From Levilactobacillus yonginensis (GTDB taxonomy: Bacteria > Bacillota > Bacilli > Lactobacillales > Lactobacillaceae), in contig NZ_RHNO01000002.1 of the NCBI RefSeq assembly GCF_003946265.1, positions 124,001-188,000 on the forward strand: a stretch of DNA of 64,000 nt, given 5' to 3'. The notes below the pieces were generated by a model. That model was not told where the DNA came from. It made no database searches and worked only from the letters and a program-made list of their open reading frames with translations. The position numbers were made by a program, and so were the translations under genes. Each line of letters starts with the position of its first letter. Positions within the stretch are counted from its first letter, which is position 1. Shown in pieces: positions 26,676-36,739 of the stretch.

Positions 26676-27569
26676 CTAACGTTTAAATTTACCCAAGAAC
26701 CCGGTCTTCGGAACCTCAAACGAGAAACCTTCACCTAACGCTTCATTCACGTTGATTACCGAAATGAATGCCCGCGGGTCGGTTCGCTGAATGATTTGGC
26801 GTAATCGATATAGTTCACTAGGCGCCACGACAACGTAGATCATCTTCCGCGGTTGGTGGGAAAAACCACCTTCGCCGCTGACCAGACTCACACCCCGTTG
26901 AAGTTCATCCATAATGCTGTCCGTAATTTCTTGATAGTGGTCCGACACCACAATGATTCCGCGAGCGGCATAGGCGCCTTCCTGCGTAAAGTTAACCAGC
27001 CGAGAGTATACGTAGGAATAGATCAGCGTGTAGGCCATCTGCTGAATGTTAACGTAGACCAATGAAATCAGTAAAACCACGACATCCAGCCACAACAACG
27101 TCTTACCCATTGGGACCCCGCGGAAACGTTCAAAGATTCGGGCAACAATATCCGTCCCACCGGTCGTTCCACCGTACCGATAGAGAAGGCCGGAACCGAA
27201 GCCCCCAATCAACCCAGATGCCAGCGAAGCCAGCAAGAGGTCACCGTGCAGGTCAATGGAAAATGGTACCCGCTGCCAGATCCATAGCGAAATTGACAAC
27301 ATGAACGTCCCATAAATTGTATAAATCGCCGATTGCCGGCCCAGAAACCGCCAACCAATCAAAACGAGGGGAGCGTTAATTAGAAATGTGGTGTACGCCG
27401 GGTCAATTTTGAACAAGGCCCGCAGAATCAAGGTGATCCCGGAAATTCCACCATCGGCCAAATGGTTGGCAATGTTGAAGAATACCAACGCAAACCCCAG
27501 CATGGCACAACCAATCCCTATCATTAATAAATCTATTGCGCGGATTGATTCATCCTGTACTTGTGTCAA
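26676..27569 (-). CDS. YitT family membrane protein
   Basis: A 297-residue protein with five to six hydrophobic segments in the first about 190 residues (DUF161-type repeats with HLADGGISGITLIL and YRYGGTTGGTDIVARI) and a cytoplasmic C-terminal DUF2179 domain (about 195-290, RGIIVVSDHYQEITDSIM). The transported substrate of the family is not established. The start is TTG, with GGGAG 9 bases upstream. It is the only minus-strand gene in this stretch and is divergent from cca. Confidence 0.85.
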   Translation of the reverse strand: MTQVQDESIRAIDLLMIGIGCAMLGFALVFFNIANHLADGGISGITLILRALFKIDPAYTTFLINAPLVLIGWRFLGRQSAIYTIYGTFMLSISLWIWQRVPFSIDLHGDLLLASLASGLIGGFGSGLLYRYGGTTGGTDIVARIFERFRGVPMGKTLLWLDVVVLLISLVYVNIQQMAYTLIYSYVYSRLVNFTQEGAYAARGIIVVSDHYQEITDSIMDELQRGVSLVSGEGGFSHQPRKMIYVVVAPSELYRLRQIIQRTDPRAFISVINVNEALGEGFSFEVPKTGFLGKFKR

Positions 27570-27744
27570 CCGCCGTCACTCCCAACATCTAAATTTCTCA
27601 ACTCATTCATCATAGCACACCGCTCTAGAAAACAGCGGACAAAACTCACGTCGCCTCAGCGAGTTTAAATTCAATTCTGCCAGCGAATCTGTTAGACTGG
27701 CATATAGAAGTAATACAGAAATAACTGGTAGAAGGGTGAGCGAA

Positions 27745-28941
27745 TTGAAGCTAGAACAATTACCACAGGAGTTTGAACTGGCCCGACCAGTTTTACAGAC
27801 CATCGAGCAGGCCGGCTATGAGGCCTATTTTGTCGGTGGCAGCGTTCGGGATACCATCTTGGGTAAAGACATTCACGACGTGGACATCGCCACCAGCGCG
27901 TATCCTAATGAGATTAAGGGCCTATTCAAACGGACGGTCGACACAGGAATCGAACACGGAACCGTTATGATTCTGGACCACGGCACCGGCTATGAGACGA
28001 CGACCTTTCGTTCAGAGTCGACCTATACCGATTTCCGTCGGCCAGACCAGGTCACGTTTGTCCGGTCGCTGGAAGAGGACCTCAAACGCCGCGACTTTAC
28101 CATCAACGCCCTGGCCATGAAGGAAGATGGGGAAGTCATTGATCTCTTTGATGGACTGACCGATCTCCAGGAACACCGGATCCGAGCCGTCGGCGATCCT
28201 CAAGAACGGTTTCACGAAGATGCCTTGCGCATGATGCGGGCGGTCCGCTTCGCCAGCCAGCTGGACTTCACCATTGAAGGGCCGACTAAGCAGGCCATTA
28301 CGGACCACGCGGACTTACTAGAAAAAATTGCCGTTGAACGCACGCAGGTCGAATTACTCAAAATGTTGCAGGGGAAGATGCCCCAACGCGGCCTGCAAGA
28401 TATGTTAGACACCGGTCTCTGGCAGTACTGCCCAGATTTTGCTTCCCACGAGGTAGCCTTGACCAAGCTGGCCCATCGACTCCAACAGGGGGCCACGTCT
28501 AACGAAGCCGCTTGGACGCTACTGGCGACCCAGTTTAAGCTGGATACCACCGGCATTGGTAGCTTCTTGAAGCACTGGAAGACGGCCAACCAAACGATTG
28601 CGGCCGTGCAAACAGCCACCAAAACCGCTGAATTACTGTTACAGGGGGACCTGACCGCTTGGCAACTCTACCAATGTGGCGCGACCTTAACGCCCGTTGC
28701 CAATGAAGTGGCCGTTACCTTAGGGGCGCCTGACCGCAGCAACCAGTTGACCCGCGACCTCGCTGCCTTACCGATTCAAACGAAGAAGGAACTCGCCATT
28801 TCTGGTGGGGATTTGATGAAGGCCGGCGTTCAGCCAGGACCGCAACTTGGTGCCATTCTGGGTGACCTGGAGTACCGGGTCGTCATGGGCGAATTACCCA
28901 ACGAAAATGCAGCGCTGGTTGCTAACAGCACCGCCGATTAA
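27745..28941 (+). CDS. cca: CCA-adding tRNA nucleotidyltransferase
   Basis: Adds or repairs the 3' CCA of tRNAs. It has 398 residues of the class II family: GGSVRDTILG near 30 with the metal-binding DVDIAT, RRDFTINALAM near 110 and the EDALRMMRAVRFA block near 155. The start is uncertain: a TTG at 27745 has AGAAGGG at 8 bases, while an in-frame GTG at 27736 overlaps that site; I prefer the TTG. It is followed closely by the ABC-F gene. Confidence 0.93.
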   Translation: MKLEQLPQEFELARPVLQTIEQAGYEAYFVGGSVRDTILGKDIHDVDIATSAYPNEIKGLFKRTVDTGIEHGTVMILDHGTGYETTTFRSESTYTDFRRPDQVTFVRSLEEDLKRRDFTINALAMKEDGEVIDLFDGLTDLQEHRIRAVGDPQERFHEDALRMMRAVRFASQLDFTIEGPTKQAITDHADLLEKIAVERTQVELLKMLQGKMPQRGLQDMLDTGLWQYCPDFASHEVALTKLAHRLQQGATSNEAAWTLLATQFKLDTTGIGSFLKHWKTANQTIAAVQTATKTAELLLQGDLTAWQLYQCGATLTPVANEVAVTLGAPDRSNQLTRDLAALPIQTKKELAISGGDLMKAGVQPGPQLGAILGDLEYRVVMGELPNENAALVANSTAD

Positions 28942-28969
28942 GAATCTGATATAAGAGAGTGAGAAACTT

Positions 28970-30865
28970 ATGCAAACTTTACGCGCGGAAAACTTACACC
29001 GAACTTACGGTGAAAAAACGCTATTTGATAATCTGAATTTCATCATCAATGAACACGACCGCATTGGCCTGATTGGGGTCAACGGTAGTGGGAAGACCTC
29101 GCTGCTCAACACCTTAGCGGGTATCAGCAACGAACAATCAGGGGAGATCAACACCCCCAAGGATTACACCATTGGTTACCTGACCCAAAAGCCGGATCTC
29201 GACGAAAATATGACCGTGATGGACGCCGTTTTCTCTGGTGACCAGAAGGTCTTCGTGACGATTCGGCGTTATGAGGCCGCTTTGGCTGCATACGGCGAAC
29301 ACCCCGAGGACGACCAGGCTCAGAAACGTTACCTGGACGCCGAAGCCCAGATGAACGAAGAGGAAGCTTGGACCGCTGAAAGTGACGTCAAGACCATTCT
29401 GACGCAGCTGAAAATCACGGATCTTTCTCAAGAAATCAAGACCATGTCCGGGGGCCAAATTAAACGGGTTGGCCTGGCACAAGTCTTGATTCAATCACCT
29501 GACCTCTTGTTGCTGGACGAACCCACCAACCACTTGGACTTCGATTCCATTGCTTGGTTACAACAGTACTTGGCCAGCTACAAGGGTGCCTTATTGGTCG
29601 TGACCCACGACCGGTACTTCCTGGACCAGATTGCCAACCAAATTTGGGAACTTGATTTTGGGAAACTTTACCAGTACCCGGGTAACTACCAAGCCTACGT
29701 GCAGGAAAAAGCCGAACGGGTCTCGCAAGAAGCCGATGCTGATCAGAAGCAACAACAACTGTATAAAAAAGAATTAGCTTGGATGAAGGCCGGTGCCAAG
29801 GCCCGTTCTACCAAGCAACAGGCCCGCATCAACCGGTTCAACGACCTATCGAGCAACGTTGGAACGCGCCAAGTTCAAAGTAATGTGTCCATTTCCCTAG
29901 GGCAACAACGTTTAGGGAAGAAGGTCATCGAGCTCAAGGATGCCAACTTGAAGCTGGGGGACCACACCATTCTCAAGGACTTCAACGACCTGATTCAGGG
30001 TGGCGAACGAATTGGAATCAGTGGGGATAACGGAGCCGGGAAATCCAGCCTGCTCAACGTTATCGCCCAACGATTACCATTAGATTCCGGTATCATTTCA
30101 GTTGGTGAGACCGTCAAAATGGCGTACTACACGCAACAGATCGAACCAATTCCCGAAGATAAGCGGATGATCAGCTACCTCTCCGAAGTCGGGCAAACCG
30201 TCACGGATAACCAGGGGAACGCCGTCAGTGTGGCCGAACTTTTGGAACAATTCCTGTTTCCTCGGTTCATGCACGGTACCTTGATTCGTAAGCTTTCCGG
30301 TGGTGAGAAACGCCGGTTGTACCTGTTGAAGCTGTTGATGGAACAACCGAACGTTCTTCTGTTGGATGAACCGACCAACGACCTCGATATTGGGACGTTG
30401 ACCGTGTTGGAAGACTACATTTTCCAATTTGCTGGTACCGTGATTACGGTTTCTCATGACCGGTACTTCCTGGATAAAGTGGCCGACCGACTCCTCATCT
30501 TCACTGGTGATGGGAACATCGAACGTTACTCCGGCCGCTTCAGTAGTTATCTGGATGACGCTTTGAAGCAAAAGAAGCACGTCGATGATAAGCCCAAGGA
30601 AAAGGCCCCCGCTAAACCAGCCGCCCAACCCGATGAACCTAAGAAGAAGGTCAAATTGACCTACGCGGAACAGAAAGAGTGGGAAGGTATCGAAGGTGAA
30701 ATCGATGGCTTAGAGGACCAGAAGTCTCAAGTCCAAGAAGCCATGAACGCCAACGGTGCCAACTACGATAAGCTGGCTGATTTGCAGGCACAGTTAGATG
30801 ATCTCGACAAACAGTTGGATGACAAGATGGCTCGGTGGGAATACCTGAGCGAATACGCAGAATAG
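28970..30865 (+). CDS. ABC-F family ATPase (Uup/YfmR type)
   Basis: Cytosolic twin-cassette ATPase without membrane segments; ABC-F proteins act on the ribosome. It has 631 residues: Walker A GVNGSGKT near 38 and GDNGAGKS near 353, signatures MSGGQ and LSGGE, Walker [13 protein letters not shown] and [12 protein letters not shown], the interdomain linker with [12 protein letters not shown], and a C-terminal coiled coil (about 560-631) as in Uup/YfmR. The coiled coil argues against a resistance-type ABC-F. It starts 28 bases after cca. Confidence 0.9.
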   Translation: MQTLRAENLHRTYGEKTLFDNLNFIINEHDRIGLIGVNGSGKTSLLNTLAGISNEQSGEINTPKDYTIGYLTQKPDLDENMTVMDAVFSGDQKVFVTIRRYEAALAAYGEHPEDDQAQKRYLDAEAQMNEEEAWTAESDVKTILTQLKITDLSQEIKTMSGGQIKRVGLAQVLIQSPDLLLLDEPTNHLDFDSIAWLQQYLASYKGALLVVTHDRYFLDQIANQIWELDFGKLYQYPGNYQAYVQEKAERVSQEADADQKQQQLYKKELAWMKAGAKARSTKQQARINRFNDLSSNVGTRQVQSNVSISLGQQRLGKKVIELKDANLKLGDHTILKDFNDLIQGGERIGISGDNGAGKSSLLNVIAQRLPLDSGIISVGETVKMAYYTQQIEPIPEDKRMISYLSEVGQTVTDNQGNAVSVAELLEQFLFPRFMHGTLIRKLSGGEKRRLYLLKLLMEQPNVLLLDEPTNDLDIGTLTVLEDYIFQFAGTVITVSHDRYFLDKVADRLLIFTGDGNIERYSGRFSSYLDDALKQKKHVDDKPKEKAPAKPAAQPDEPKKKVKLTYAEQKEWEGIEGEIDGLEDQKSQVQEAMNANGANYDKLADLQAQLDDLDKQLDDKMARWEYLSEYAE

Positions 30866-30876
30866 GAGTGACGGGT

Positions 30877-31827
30877 GTGTTAGAAGATGCTTACTTGGAC
30901 CTGGCCAAAAAGGTCTTAACTGAGGGTCACCAGAAGTCTGACCGAACAGGTACCGGAACGGTGAGTTTGTTCGGTTATCAAATGCGGTTTAACTTGCAGG
31001 AGGGGTTCCCCCTGTTAACGACGAAAAAGGTGCCATTCGGCTTGATTAAGTCCGAATTACTCTGGTTCCTGAAGGGCGACACGAATATTCGTTTTCTCCT
31101 ACAACACCACAATCACATCTGGGACGAATGGGCTTTCCAGCGCTACGTTGACAGTCCCGACTACCATGGGCCAGATATGACCGACTTTGGCCGTCGTTCC
31201 TTGGTGGACGACGATTTCAAGCAACAGTATCAGGCCGAAAAGAAGGCCTTTGACGACAAGATTCTAAATGATCAAGCCTTTGGCGACCATTACGGTGACC
31301 TGGGGCTGGTCTATGGCAGTCAGTGGCGCGCTTGGCAGGGTAAAAATGGTGAAACTATTGATCAAATCGCCAACGTGATCGACACGCTGCGGACCCATCC
31401 AGATTCTCGGCGAATGATCGTGTCTGCCTGGAATCCAGCCGATGTCCCATCAATGGCGTTGCCACCTTGTCACACGTTATTCCAGTTCTACGTAAATGAC
31501 GGTAAATTGAGCTGTCAGCTCTATCAACGTAGTGGAGACATCTTCCTAGGGGTCCCATTCAATATCGCCAGCTACGCCCTCTTAACGTCCTTAATTGCCA
31601 AGGAGGTTGGCCTGGAGGTCGGCGACTTTGTTCATACGCTAGGGGACGCCCACATCTACAGCAATCACATTGAACAGGTCAAGACCCAGTTAGCACGGAC
31701 GCCTCACGAGGCACCAAAGCTGTGGTTGAATCCTGAAAAATCTAGCATTTTTGATTATGAAATGGCCGATATCAAGGTTGAAGGTTATGATCCAGAACCC
31801 GCCATCAAGGCCCCAGTGGCCGTCTAA
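30877..31827 (+). CDS. thyA: Thymidylate synthase
   Basis: Methylates dUMP to dTMP using methylene-tetrahydrofolate, yielding dihydrofolate. It has 316 residues with the catalytic cysteine in [12 protein letters not shown] near 198, [20 protein letters not shown] block following, and an insertion in the small domain (about 85-135) typical of the longer Lactobacillus enzymes. The GTG at 30877 is 8 bases after AGGAG. dfrA follows after 21 bases and regenerates the folate cofactor. Confidence 0.96.
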   Translation: MLEDAYLDLAKKVLTEGHQKSDRTGTGTVSLFGYQMRFNLQEGFPLLTTKKVPFGLIKSELLWFLKGDTNIRFLLQHHNHIWDEWAFQRYVDSPDYHGPDMTDFGRRSLVDDDFKQQYQAEKKAFDDKILNDQAFGDHYGDLGLVYGSQWRAWQGKNGETIDQIANVIDTLRTHPDSRRMIVSAWNPADVPSMALPPCHTLFQFYVNDGKLSCQLYQRSGDIFLGVPFNIASYALLTSLIAKEVGLEVGDFVHTLGDAHIYSNHIEQVKTQLARTPHEAPKLWLNPEKSSIFDYEMADIKVEGYDPEPAIKAPVAV

Positions 31828-31848
31828 CCAGCTAAGGAGGACTGTACG

Positions 31849-32343
31849 ATGTTAATTTTCCTATGGGCAGAGAGCCAGGGCCACGTGATTGGTCACCGTG
31901 GCGAGCTGCCGTGGCACCTGCCAGCAGACATGCACTTCTTCAAAACGGTCACGACCGGTAACACGATTGTGGCTGGTGCCCGCACGTTTGCCAGCTTTCC
32001 CAGTGTGTTGCCAAACCGGACCAACGTCGTGGTGACGCACCACGATGCTAGTGAGTTCCCAGCCGGCGTTGTCGTGTTGAACTCACTGGATGCTGTCCGC
32101 AATTACGCTCACGAACGTCCCGAAGAAAAAATCTTTGTGGTGGGTGGGGCGCAAATCTTTGCTGGTCTCATGGACGACGTTGATTTGCTCTACCGAACAA
32201 CGATCGATGCTGGGTTTGACGGGGACACCTGGATGCCCACCGTTGACTACAGTCGCTTCCAGCGAATCAACCAACAACCGGGTATCCGTAACGAAAAGAA
32301 TCCTTACGATTACACGTTTGAACAATTCCAACGTATCCAGTAA
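31849..32343 (+). CDS. dfrA: Dihydrofolate reductase
   Basis: Reduces dihydrofolate to tetrahydrofolate with NADPH; target of trimethoprim. It has 164 residues: GHRGELPWHLPADMHFFK near 16-33 and the nucleotide-binding FVVGGAQIFAGL near 97. It forms a functional pair with thyA. AAGGAGG precedes the ATG. Confidence 0.95.
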   Translation: MLIFLWAESQGHVIGHRGELPWHLPADMHFFKTVTTGNTIVAGARTFASFPSVLPNRTNVVVTHHDASEFPAGVVVLNSLDAVRNYAHERPEEKIFVVGGAQIFAGLMDDVDLLYRTTIDAGFDGDTWMPTVDYSRFQRINQQPGIRNEKNPYDYTFEQFQRIQ

Positions 32344-32350
32344 TTAATTT

Positions 32351-32384
32351 GTGGCCGGCGAAATTTCTTTCGCTGGCCACTTTT
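32351..32384 (+). terminator. Terminator of thyA-dfrA
   Basis: GTGGCCGGCGAAA and TTTCGCTGGCCAC form a 13-bp stem followed by four T. Confidence 0.85.
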
Positions 32385-32484
32385 GTGTTTCAACTCGTTT
32401 AACGGTATCCGTTCAATTGATTCAAAGTGTTATGAATAGATTTCCAACCCCAATAATTTGTCTGTAAACTACACTGACATAAAT

Positions 32485-32531
32485 AAAAAAGGAGAGTGAC
32501 GATCCCAAAATTCAGGAATCCATCACCCTCC
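32485..32531 (-). terminator. Minus-strand terminator left of repeat copy 7
   Basis: On the minus strand, GGAGGGTGATGGATTCC and GGGATCGTCACTCTCC pair with a few mismatches and are followed by six T. It is 340 bases past the hemolysin III gene stop, with repeat copy 7 in between, so it may end that transcript or a small unrecognised one. Confidence 0.55.
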
Positions 32532-32661
32532 AAAGTACACATTTAAATTTTGTTAAACCCAAGTCATCGTCATTTAACAACTATCTTGGGACTGTTGCTG
32601 ATGACTTACCAGCTAACCCCAAAATCTACGCTTCACTGCGATAATCCACAATTTCAGCGAA

Positions 32662-32827
32662 GGTGGGCAGGGGTGGAGCCAGCTGTGAAAATGGCGTTAA
32701 CTAGCGTTTCTTGCTAGTTTAGGCCATGGGCGTATTTGAAGACACAGTATTTTCGTGGCTTCAAATCGAGCGAGAAGCCTGTTCTTTGGCTGAAGCGTCC
32801 CCACAGCAGGCGCCGCCCCTGACCACC
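32662..32827 (+). repeat. Structured intergenic repeat, copy 7 (type B, single)
   Basis: Terminal helix GGTGGGCAGGGGTGGAGCC pairs imperfectly with the end at 32809-32827. Inside: GTGAAA, ATGGC/GCCAT with ACTAGC/GCTAGT (changed on both sides relative to copy 2), TGGGCG, TTTGAAG/CTTCAAA, TCGAG, AGCC/GGCT and GTCCCCACAGC. It is the only copy without a partner; it lies between convergent genes. Confidence 0.85.
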
Positions 32828-32871
32828 GAAGCGGCCGTTCTAGCACATTTATCTCTTTTGAACCTAAGCAA

Positions 32872-33513
32872 TTAAGCGTAGAACAGAATTGAGAAGTACA
32901 TCAGACCAGTCCCTAGCATCACAAACAGATGCCAGATAACGTGACCAAACGGTACACCCTTAAAGCTGTACAGCACTGCCCCGACGGTGAATGAGACACC
33001 ACCGAAGAACAGGAGGGCAAACCCAATTGGCCCCAAACCCACGTACAACGGCTTGATACCCATTAGGCACATCCAACCCATCACCACATAGATGACGGTG
33101 GAAACCTTTTGAAACCGGTTCAGCCAGATGGCCTTGTAGACGATCCCAATAATAGCCATGGCCCAGATGATTCCGAACATGGTCCAGCCCAGCGCACCCC
33201 CAACCACCAGTAGACTGTACGGCGTGTAGGTACCAGCAATCAGTAAGTAAATCGCGCAGTGATCAAATATTTGAAAGACGTGACTCGCGCGGGTAAAGTA
33301 CAAACTATGGAAAAGGGTTGAAGCGAGGTAAAATAACACCAGAATGGCCCCGTAGATGGCGAAAGTTGTCATCCGGAGGGCACCACCCTTACCGTGGGCC
33401 TGTAACAGTAGAATGACTAATCCGGCAATGCTTAGGGCGGCACCAATTCCGTGAGTGGCGGCGTTCAAAACTTCATTTACAATCTGGTAGGTGCGGCTGC
33501 GTTCTTTTGTCAA
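32872..33513 (-). CDS. Hemolysin III / PAQR family membrane protein
   Basis: A 213-residue protein with seven hydrophobic segments. The conserved PAQR polar residues are present: ATHGIG near 20, STLFHSLY near 65, DHCAIYLLIAGTYTP near 83, and GHVIWHLFV near the C-terminus. The histidines suggest a metal-dependent hydrolase site as in other PAQR proteins; the true role of the bacterial members is not settled. TTG start with AAGGAGG 7 bases upstream. It is convergent with dfrA and divergent from degV. Confidence 0.87.
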   Translation of the reverse strand: MTKERSRTYQIVNEVLNAATHGIGAALSIAGLVILLLQAHGKGGALRMTTFAIYGAILVLFYLASTLFHSLYFTRASHVFQIFDHCAIYLLIAGTYTPYSLLVVGGALGWTMFGIIWAMAIIGIVYKAIWLNRFQKVSTVIYVVMGWMCLMGIKPLYVGLGPIGFALLFFGGVSFTVGAVLYSFKGVPFGHVIWHLFVMLGTGLMYFSILFYA

Positions 33514-33587
33514 ACCAAATCCTCCTTATACGGTGCATAGCATTCATTGGTGTTCGTAAACAACTTACTGAAAAAATCGACCAACTC

Positions 33588-33596
33588 TGCTATACT
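33588..33596 (+). promoter_or_regulatory. Extended -10 promoter of degV
   Basis: TGC-TATACT, 70 bases before the degV start. Confidence 0.5.
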
Positions 33597-33666
33597 ATTA
33601 CCGTATGTTTCATTACGCATATTGTAGCATAAACCAAAATCTCTGGTCAGAAAGAGTGGGATACCC

Positions 33667-34518
33667 ATGGCTAAAATTAAAATTGTTACGGACTCTTCTG
33701 CTGGTCTTACCGATCAACAGATTCAAGACTATAACATTACCATCATCCCGTTAACGGTCATGATCGATGATACGATTTACGTTGAACGGGAATCCATTAC
33801 GAATAAAGAATTTATCGAAAAGATGAAGACGTCTAAGACGTTACCAAAGACGAGTCAACCGCCACTGGGTAAATTTGTTGAAACCTTTGATAAATTAGGG
33901 GAAGATGGCAGTAGCGTTATCTGCTTTACTATGCTGGCTGCCATCAGTGGCACGGTCCACACCGCCGAACAAGCCGCCCAATTGTCCAAGACGGACGTCA
34001 CAGTTGTCGACAGTCAGTATACCGATCAGGCGCTGGCGTTCCAAGTCGTTGAGGCTGCCAAGTTAGCCGCTGAGGGTGGCGACAAGCAGGCCATCTTAGA
34101 CCGCGCCGTTGCCGTTCGCGACCACACCAAGCTCTTCATGGGTGTCGTTACATTGGAAAACATTCTAAAGGGTGGTCGGCTTAGCCGGGCCGCTGGCATG
34201 TTGACCTCCTTGCTCAACATCAAAATTGTCTTACAAGTTACCGGTGGGGAATTGAAGATTCGGGCCAAGGGTCGCGGTATGAAGACCATTGACCGGTACT
34301 TCGATAAAGTTTACGAGCAGATCAAGCAGACGCCAGACATCGTGGCCATTGGGATTTCTCACGTAGAAGCCTTTGATGCCATCGACAAGATTCAGGGTCA
34401 CTTACACGAAATCTTGCCTGACAAGGATGTCCTGGTACGAGAGACCGTTCCGATCATCGCCACCCATGGTGGTCCGGGTGCCTTTGCTTTGATGTACTAC
34501 ACGGATCCTACCAAATAA
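33667..34518 (+). CDS. DegV family fatty-acid-binding protein
   Basis: A 283-residue protein of the DegV/FakB fold: IVTDSSAGL near 5, KTSQPPLGKF near 60, SGTVHTA near 93, and GGRLSRA near 170. FakB proteins present a fatty acid to the kinase FakA for incorporation into phospholipid; several paralogues usually occur in one genome and specificity cannot be read here. It heads the degV-SGNH-ypmS-yozE group. The ATG is preceded by a weak GAGTGGG site. Confidence 0.88.
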   Translation: MAKIKIVTDSSAGLTDQQIQDYNITIIPLTVMIDDTIYVERESITNKEFIEKMKTSKTLPKTSQPPLGKFVETFDKLGEDGSSVICFTMLAAISGTVHTAEQAAQLSKTDVTVVDSQYTDQALAFQVVEAAKLAAEGGDKQAILDRAVAVRDHTKLFMGVVTLENILKGGRLSRAAGMLTSLLNIKIVLQVTGGELKIRAKGRGMKTIDRYFDKVYEQIKQTPDIVAIGISHVEAFDAIDKIQGHLHEILPDKDVLVRETVPIIATHGGPGAFALMYYTDPTK

Positions 34519-34536
34519 ATTCAATAGACTAGCAAG

Positions 34537-34570
34537 AAAAGGGGTGGCGATGCCACCGCTTTTTCTTTTT
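34537..34570 (+). terminator. Terminator between degV and the SGNH hydrolase gene
   Basis: AAAAG.GGTGGC and GCCACC.CTTTTT stem with a GAT loop and two T runs. The binding site of the next gene (GAGGGGG) follows immediately, so read-through may feed it. Confidence 0.7.
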
Positions 34571-34588
34571 CCTGAGGGGGATAAACTG

Positions 34589-35512
34589 ATGAAGCTTAAA
34601 AATTTCAGTAAGATTATTGGGGTAACCTTACTCCTGGTGATGATTGTCCTGGCTGCCTTAACGTACTGGCATCCCGGAGCCCGCACCACTAGCTCCGGTA
34701 CGCACCCAGCTGTCCGCCACCGTTCAACCGTTCGGGTCGTTGCGCTAGGTGACTCCCTGACGCAAGGCGTCGGTGATACTACCGACAATCAAGGGTATTC
34801 CGGTCGTTTAAAGACCATGATCCACAAAAAGGATAAGGTCAAGGTCGTCATGCACAACTACGGCAAGTCTGGCGACCGGTCCGATCAAATCGAAAAACGG
34901 TTGGTCGATAGTCGGCAGCAACAACGCCAAGTCCGGCGGGCTCAAGCCATCGTCATGACGGTTGGGGGCAATGATTTACTCCAGACCCTGACCAAGAACG
35001 TGACCATTAACCAACAGTCCCGATTGAACACGCAATTGACGACCGCTGAAAAGTCCTACGAAACCAAGTTAAAGAGTCTGTTGTCCACCGTCCGGAAGTA
35101 CAATCCGAACGCACCCATCTACCTCTACAGCATCTATAATCCCATCTACGTGTACTTTGCCAACCTAGACCAGATTACGGACGCCGTGGACGATTGGAAC
35201 GACGTGACGACCCATACCGGGCGGGACTTCTCGCACCTGTACATGGTTGACATCAGTCGAGCCATGTCCGTTGGTCAGTTCAAATCAGCCACGCAACAGG
35301 CTAAATTAAAGCGCCAGTCCCAACAGGCCAATGATGGCAAACTGTCAGCCAAGAGCTTTCAGGAACAGATCTTGGCCAGCAGTAGTAGCGACGAACTCAA
35401 TGATTACCTTTCATCGGCCGACCATTTTCACCCGAACGCCAAGGGGTACGACCTGATGACCGCCGCTGCCTTCAAACAAATGCAGGCGCACCAACAATGG
35501 TTAAATAAGTAA
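34589..35512 (+). CDS. Membrane-anchored SGNH/GDSL hydrolase (YpmR-like)
   Basis: A 307-residue lipase/esterase-like protein facing outside, anchored by an N-terminal hydrophobic segment (about 9-27). SGNH blocks: VVALGDSLTQGVGD near 52 (catalytic Ser), the glycine in YGKSGDRS, GGNDLL near 133, and DHFHPNAKG near 283 (Asp and His). The substrate is unknown; acetyl or acyl esters of envelope components are plausible. The ATG at 34589 follows GAGGGGG. The next gene starts 15 bases later. Confidence 0.88.
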   Translation: MKLKNFSKIIGVTLLLVMIVLAALTYWHPGARTTSSGTHPAVRHRSTVRVVALGDSLTQGVGDTTDNQGYSGRLKTMIHKKDKVKVVMHNYGKSGDRSDQIEKRLVDSRQQQRQVRRAQAIVMTVGGNDLLQTLTKNVTINQQSRLNTQLTTAEKSYETKLKSLLSTVRKYNPNAPIYLYSIYNPIYVYFANLDQITDAVDDWNDVTTHTGRDFSHLYMVDISRAMSVGQFKSATQQAKLKRQSQQANDGKLSAKSFQEQILASSSSDELNDYLSSADHFHPNAKGYDLMTAAAFKQMQAHQQWLNK

Positions 35513-35527
35513 GGAGGAATCGGCTTC

Positions 35528-36133
35528 ATGCAACGACATTCGCAGACTAAAACACCCACCCGAAATTGGTGGAAGTGGGGCTTCATCGCCCTAGTGGCCG
35601 TCATCCTCGTTACCTTCATAACGATGGGTGTCAAGGCACTCGGCCCCGCCAATGTACCCGCCACGGCGAAGACGCCGACCACGGAAACGACCAACATCAA
35701 CGTGACACTCAATAAGAACCAGGTCAACGCGTTGGCCGACTACTATGTAAATAAGTCGCTTAAAAATGAACCCCTTAAATATCGGTTCCAGGTGAGTGAT
35801 CACGCGATGTTGACCGGATCCACTAAGGTCTTGGGGGCCAATGTCAACTTTGTTTTACTCTTCAAGCCAACCGTGTTATCCTCAGGAGACGTCCAATTAA
35901 AGGCCCAGAAGCTATCAATTGGCTCGTTGCCAGTTCCAGTCAGCTTCGTGATGAGCTACATCGCGAAGAACTATCCACTGCCTAAGTGGGTGGCGATGAA
36001 CGTGAAGGAACAGACGATGACCTTGCACTTGACGGCCATTGGCAACGGCAAGAAGCTGTCTTACGCCGCTAAAAAAATCGATATGACCGGTGCCGGGAAG
36101 TTCGTCTTCCAGGCCCGCATTCCGAAAAACTAA
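35528..36133 (+). CDS. YpmS family protein (DUF2140)
   Basis: A 201-residue protein with a basic N-terminus, one transmembrane anchor (about 17-38) and an extracytoplasmic domain with a regular beta-strand pattern (INVTLNKNQVNALADYYVNK near 58). YpmS proteins accompany the YpmR SGNH hydrolase in Bacillus and lactobacilli; function unknown. AAGGAGG precedes the ATG. Confidence 0.82.
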   Translation: MQRHSQTKTPTRNWWKWGFIALVAVILVTFITMGVKALGPANVPATAKTPTTETTNINVTLNKNQVNALADYYVNKSLKNEPLKYRFQVSDHAMLTGSTKVLGANVNFVLLFKPTVLSSGDVQLKAQKLSIGSLPVPVSFVMSYIAKNYPLPKWVAMNVKEQTMTLHLTAIGNGKKLSYAAKKIDMTGAGKFVFQARIPKN

Positions 36134-36156
36134 CGTCCTAATAAAGGAGGATCGTC

Positions 36157-36378
36157 ATGCCTAAAAGTTTTTATCAGTTTTTGATGACGGAACGGAACCC
36201 CGAGAGCTACGATCCCGTGGCAACGTTCGCCAACAACGCATTCCTAGACAGTTCGTTTCCCAAACAAGAAACGGAATTTGATCCTCTGTCAAAGTATCTT
36301 GAAGAAAACGCGCCGTACTTACCGTCAATGACCATCTTTGATGATGCTTGGCAAATGTACTTAGCCGCTTTGGCCTAG
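36157..36378 (+). CDS. YozE family small protein
   Basis: A 73-residue acidic cytoplasmic protein, starting [15 protein letters not shown] and ending with a [10 protein letters not shown] helix, matching the SAM-like helical fold family YozE (DUF1250). Function unknown; conserved after ypmS-like genes. AAAGGAGG precedes the ATG. Last core gene before the accessory island. Confidence 0.85.
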   Translation: MPKSFYQFLMTERNPESYDPVATFANNAFLDSSFPKQETEFDPLSKYLEENAPYLPSMTIFDDAWQMYLAALA

Positions 36379-36402
36379 CGAGGTTGTATCAGAATAAGGA
36401 TT

Positions 36403-36430
36403 AAAAAAGTCCGCATTGGCGGGCTTTTTT
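36403..36430 (+). terminator. Terminator of yozE
   Basis: GTCCGC/GCGGGC stem flanked by six A and six T; it can work on both strands. Confidence 0.8.
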
Positions 36431-36739
36431 CTTTGGGGTAATTTGGGCTGCAGCAGTGCGAGTTAAGTCGGCTTGACCAGGCTCGTTTAATCCACCGTGA
36501 CCTATATTGACTTTTCCAGAGCGCTTGATTAATATTAGCCATATACGGTACTGGTATTAACAATATTTATACGATACAGAAAAGCATTTGAACTTTTTTC
36601 AGGACATCTGCTTTTGACAGATTTGAAAGGCTGAATTGATGTTGAAGGGACTGATGTTACTTGAAATGACAGCCCACCTAGCGACACCAAGCCGGCTAAA
36701 ATTGAAGTTATTGTGAACAGGAAATGGAGGATTTCACTG
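36431..36739. other. Left junction of the accessory island
   Basis: About 300 AT-rich bases without a convincing gene. Base composition changes from the GC-richer core to AT-rich here. No tRNA, integrase or obvious attachment-site repeat is visible. Confidence 0.4.

Noticed and set aside
28970-30865. ABC-F gene as an antibiotic-resistance determinant
   Set aside because: The C-terminal coiled coil and housekeeping context next to cca point to the Uup/YfmR type.
32491-32640. Possible insertion sequence remnant left of repeat copy 7
   Set aside because: A short protein-like stretch and small inverted repeats are present, but no transposase motif; the pairing is better explained as a minus-strand terminator.
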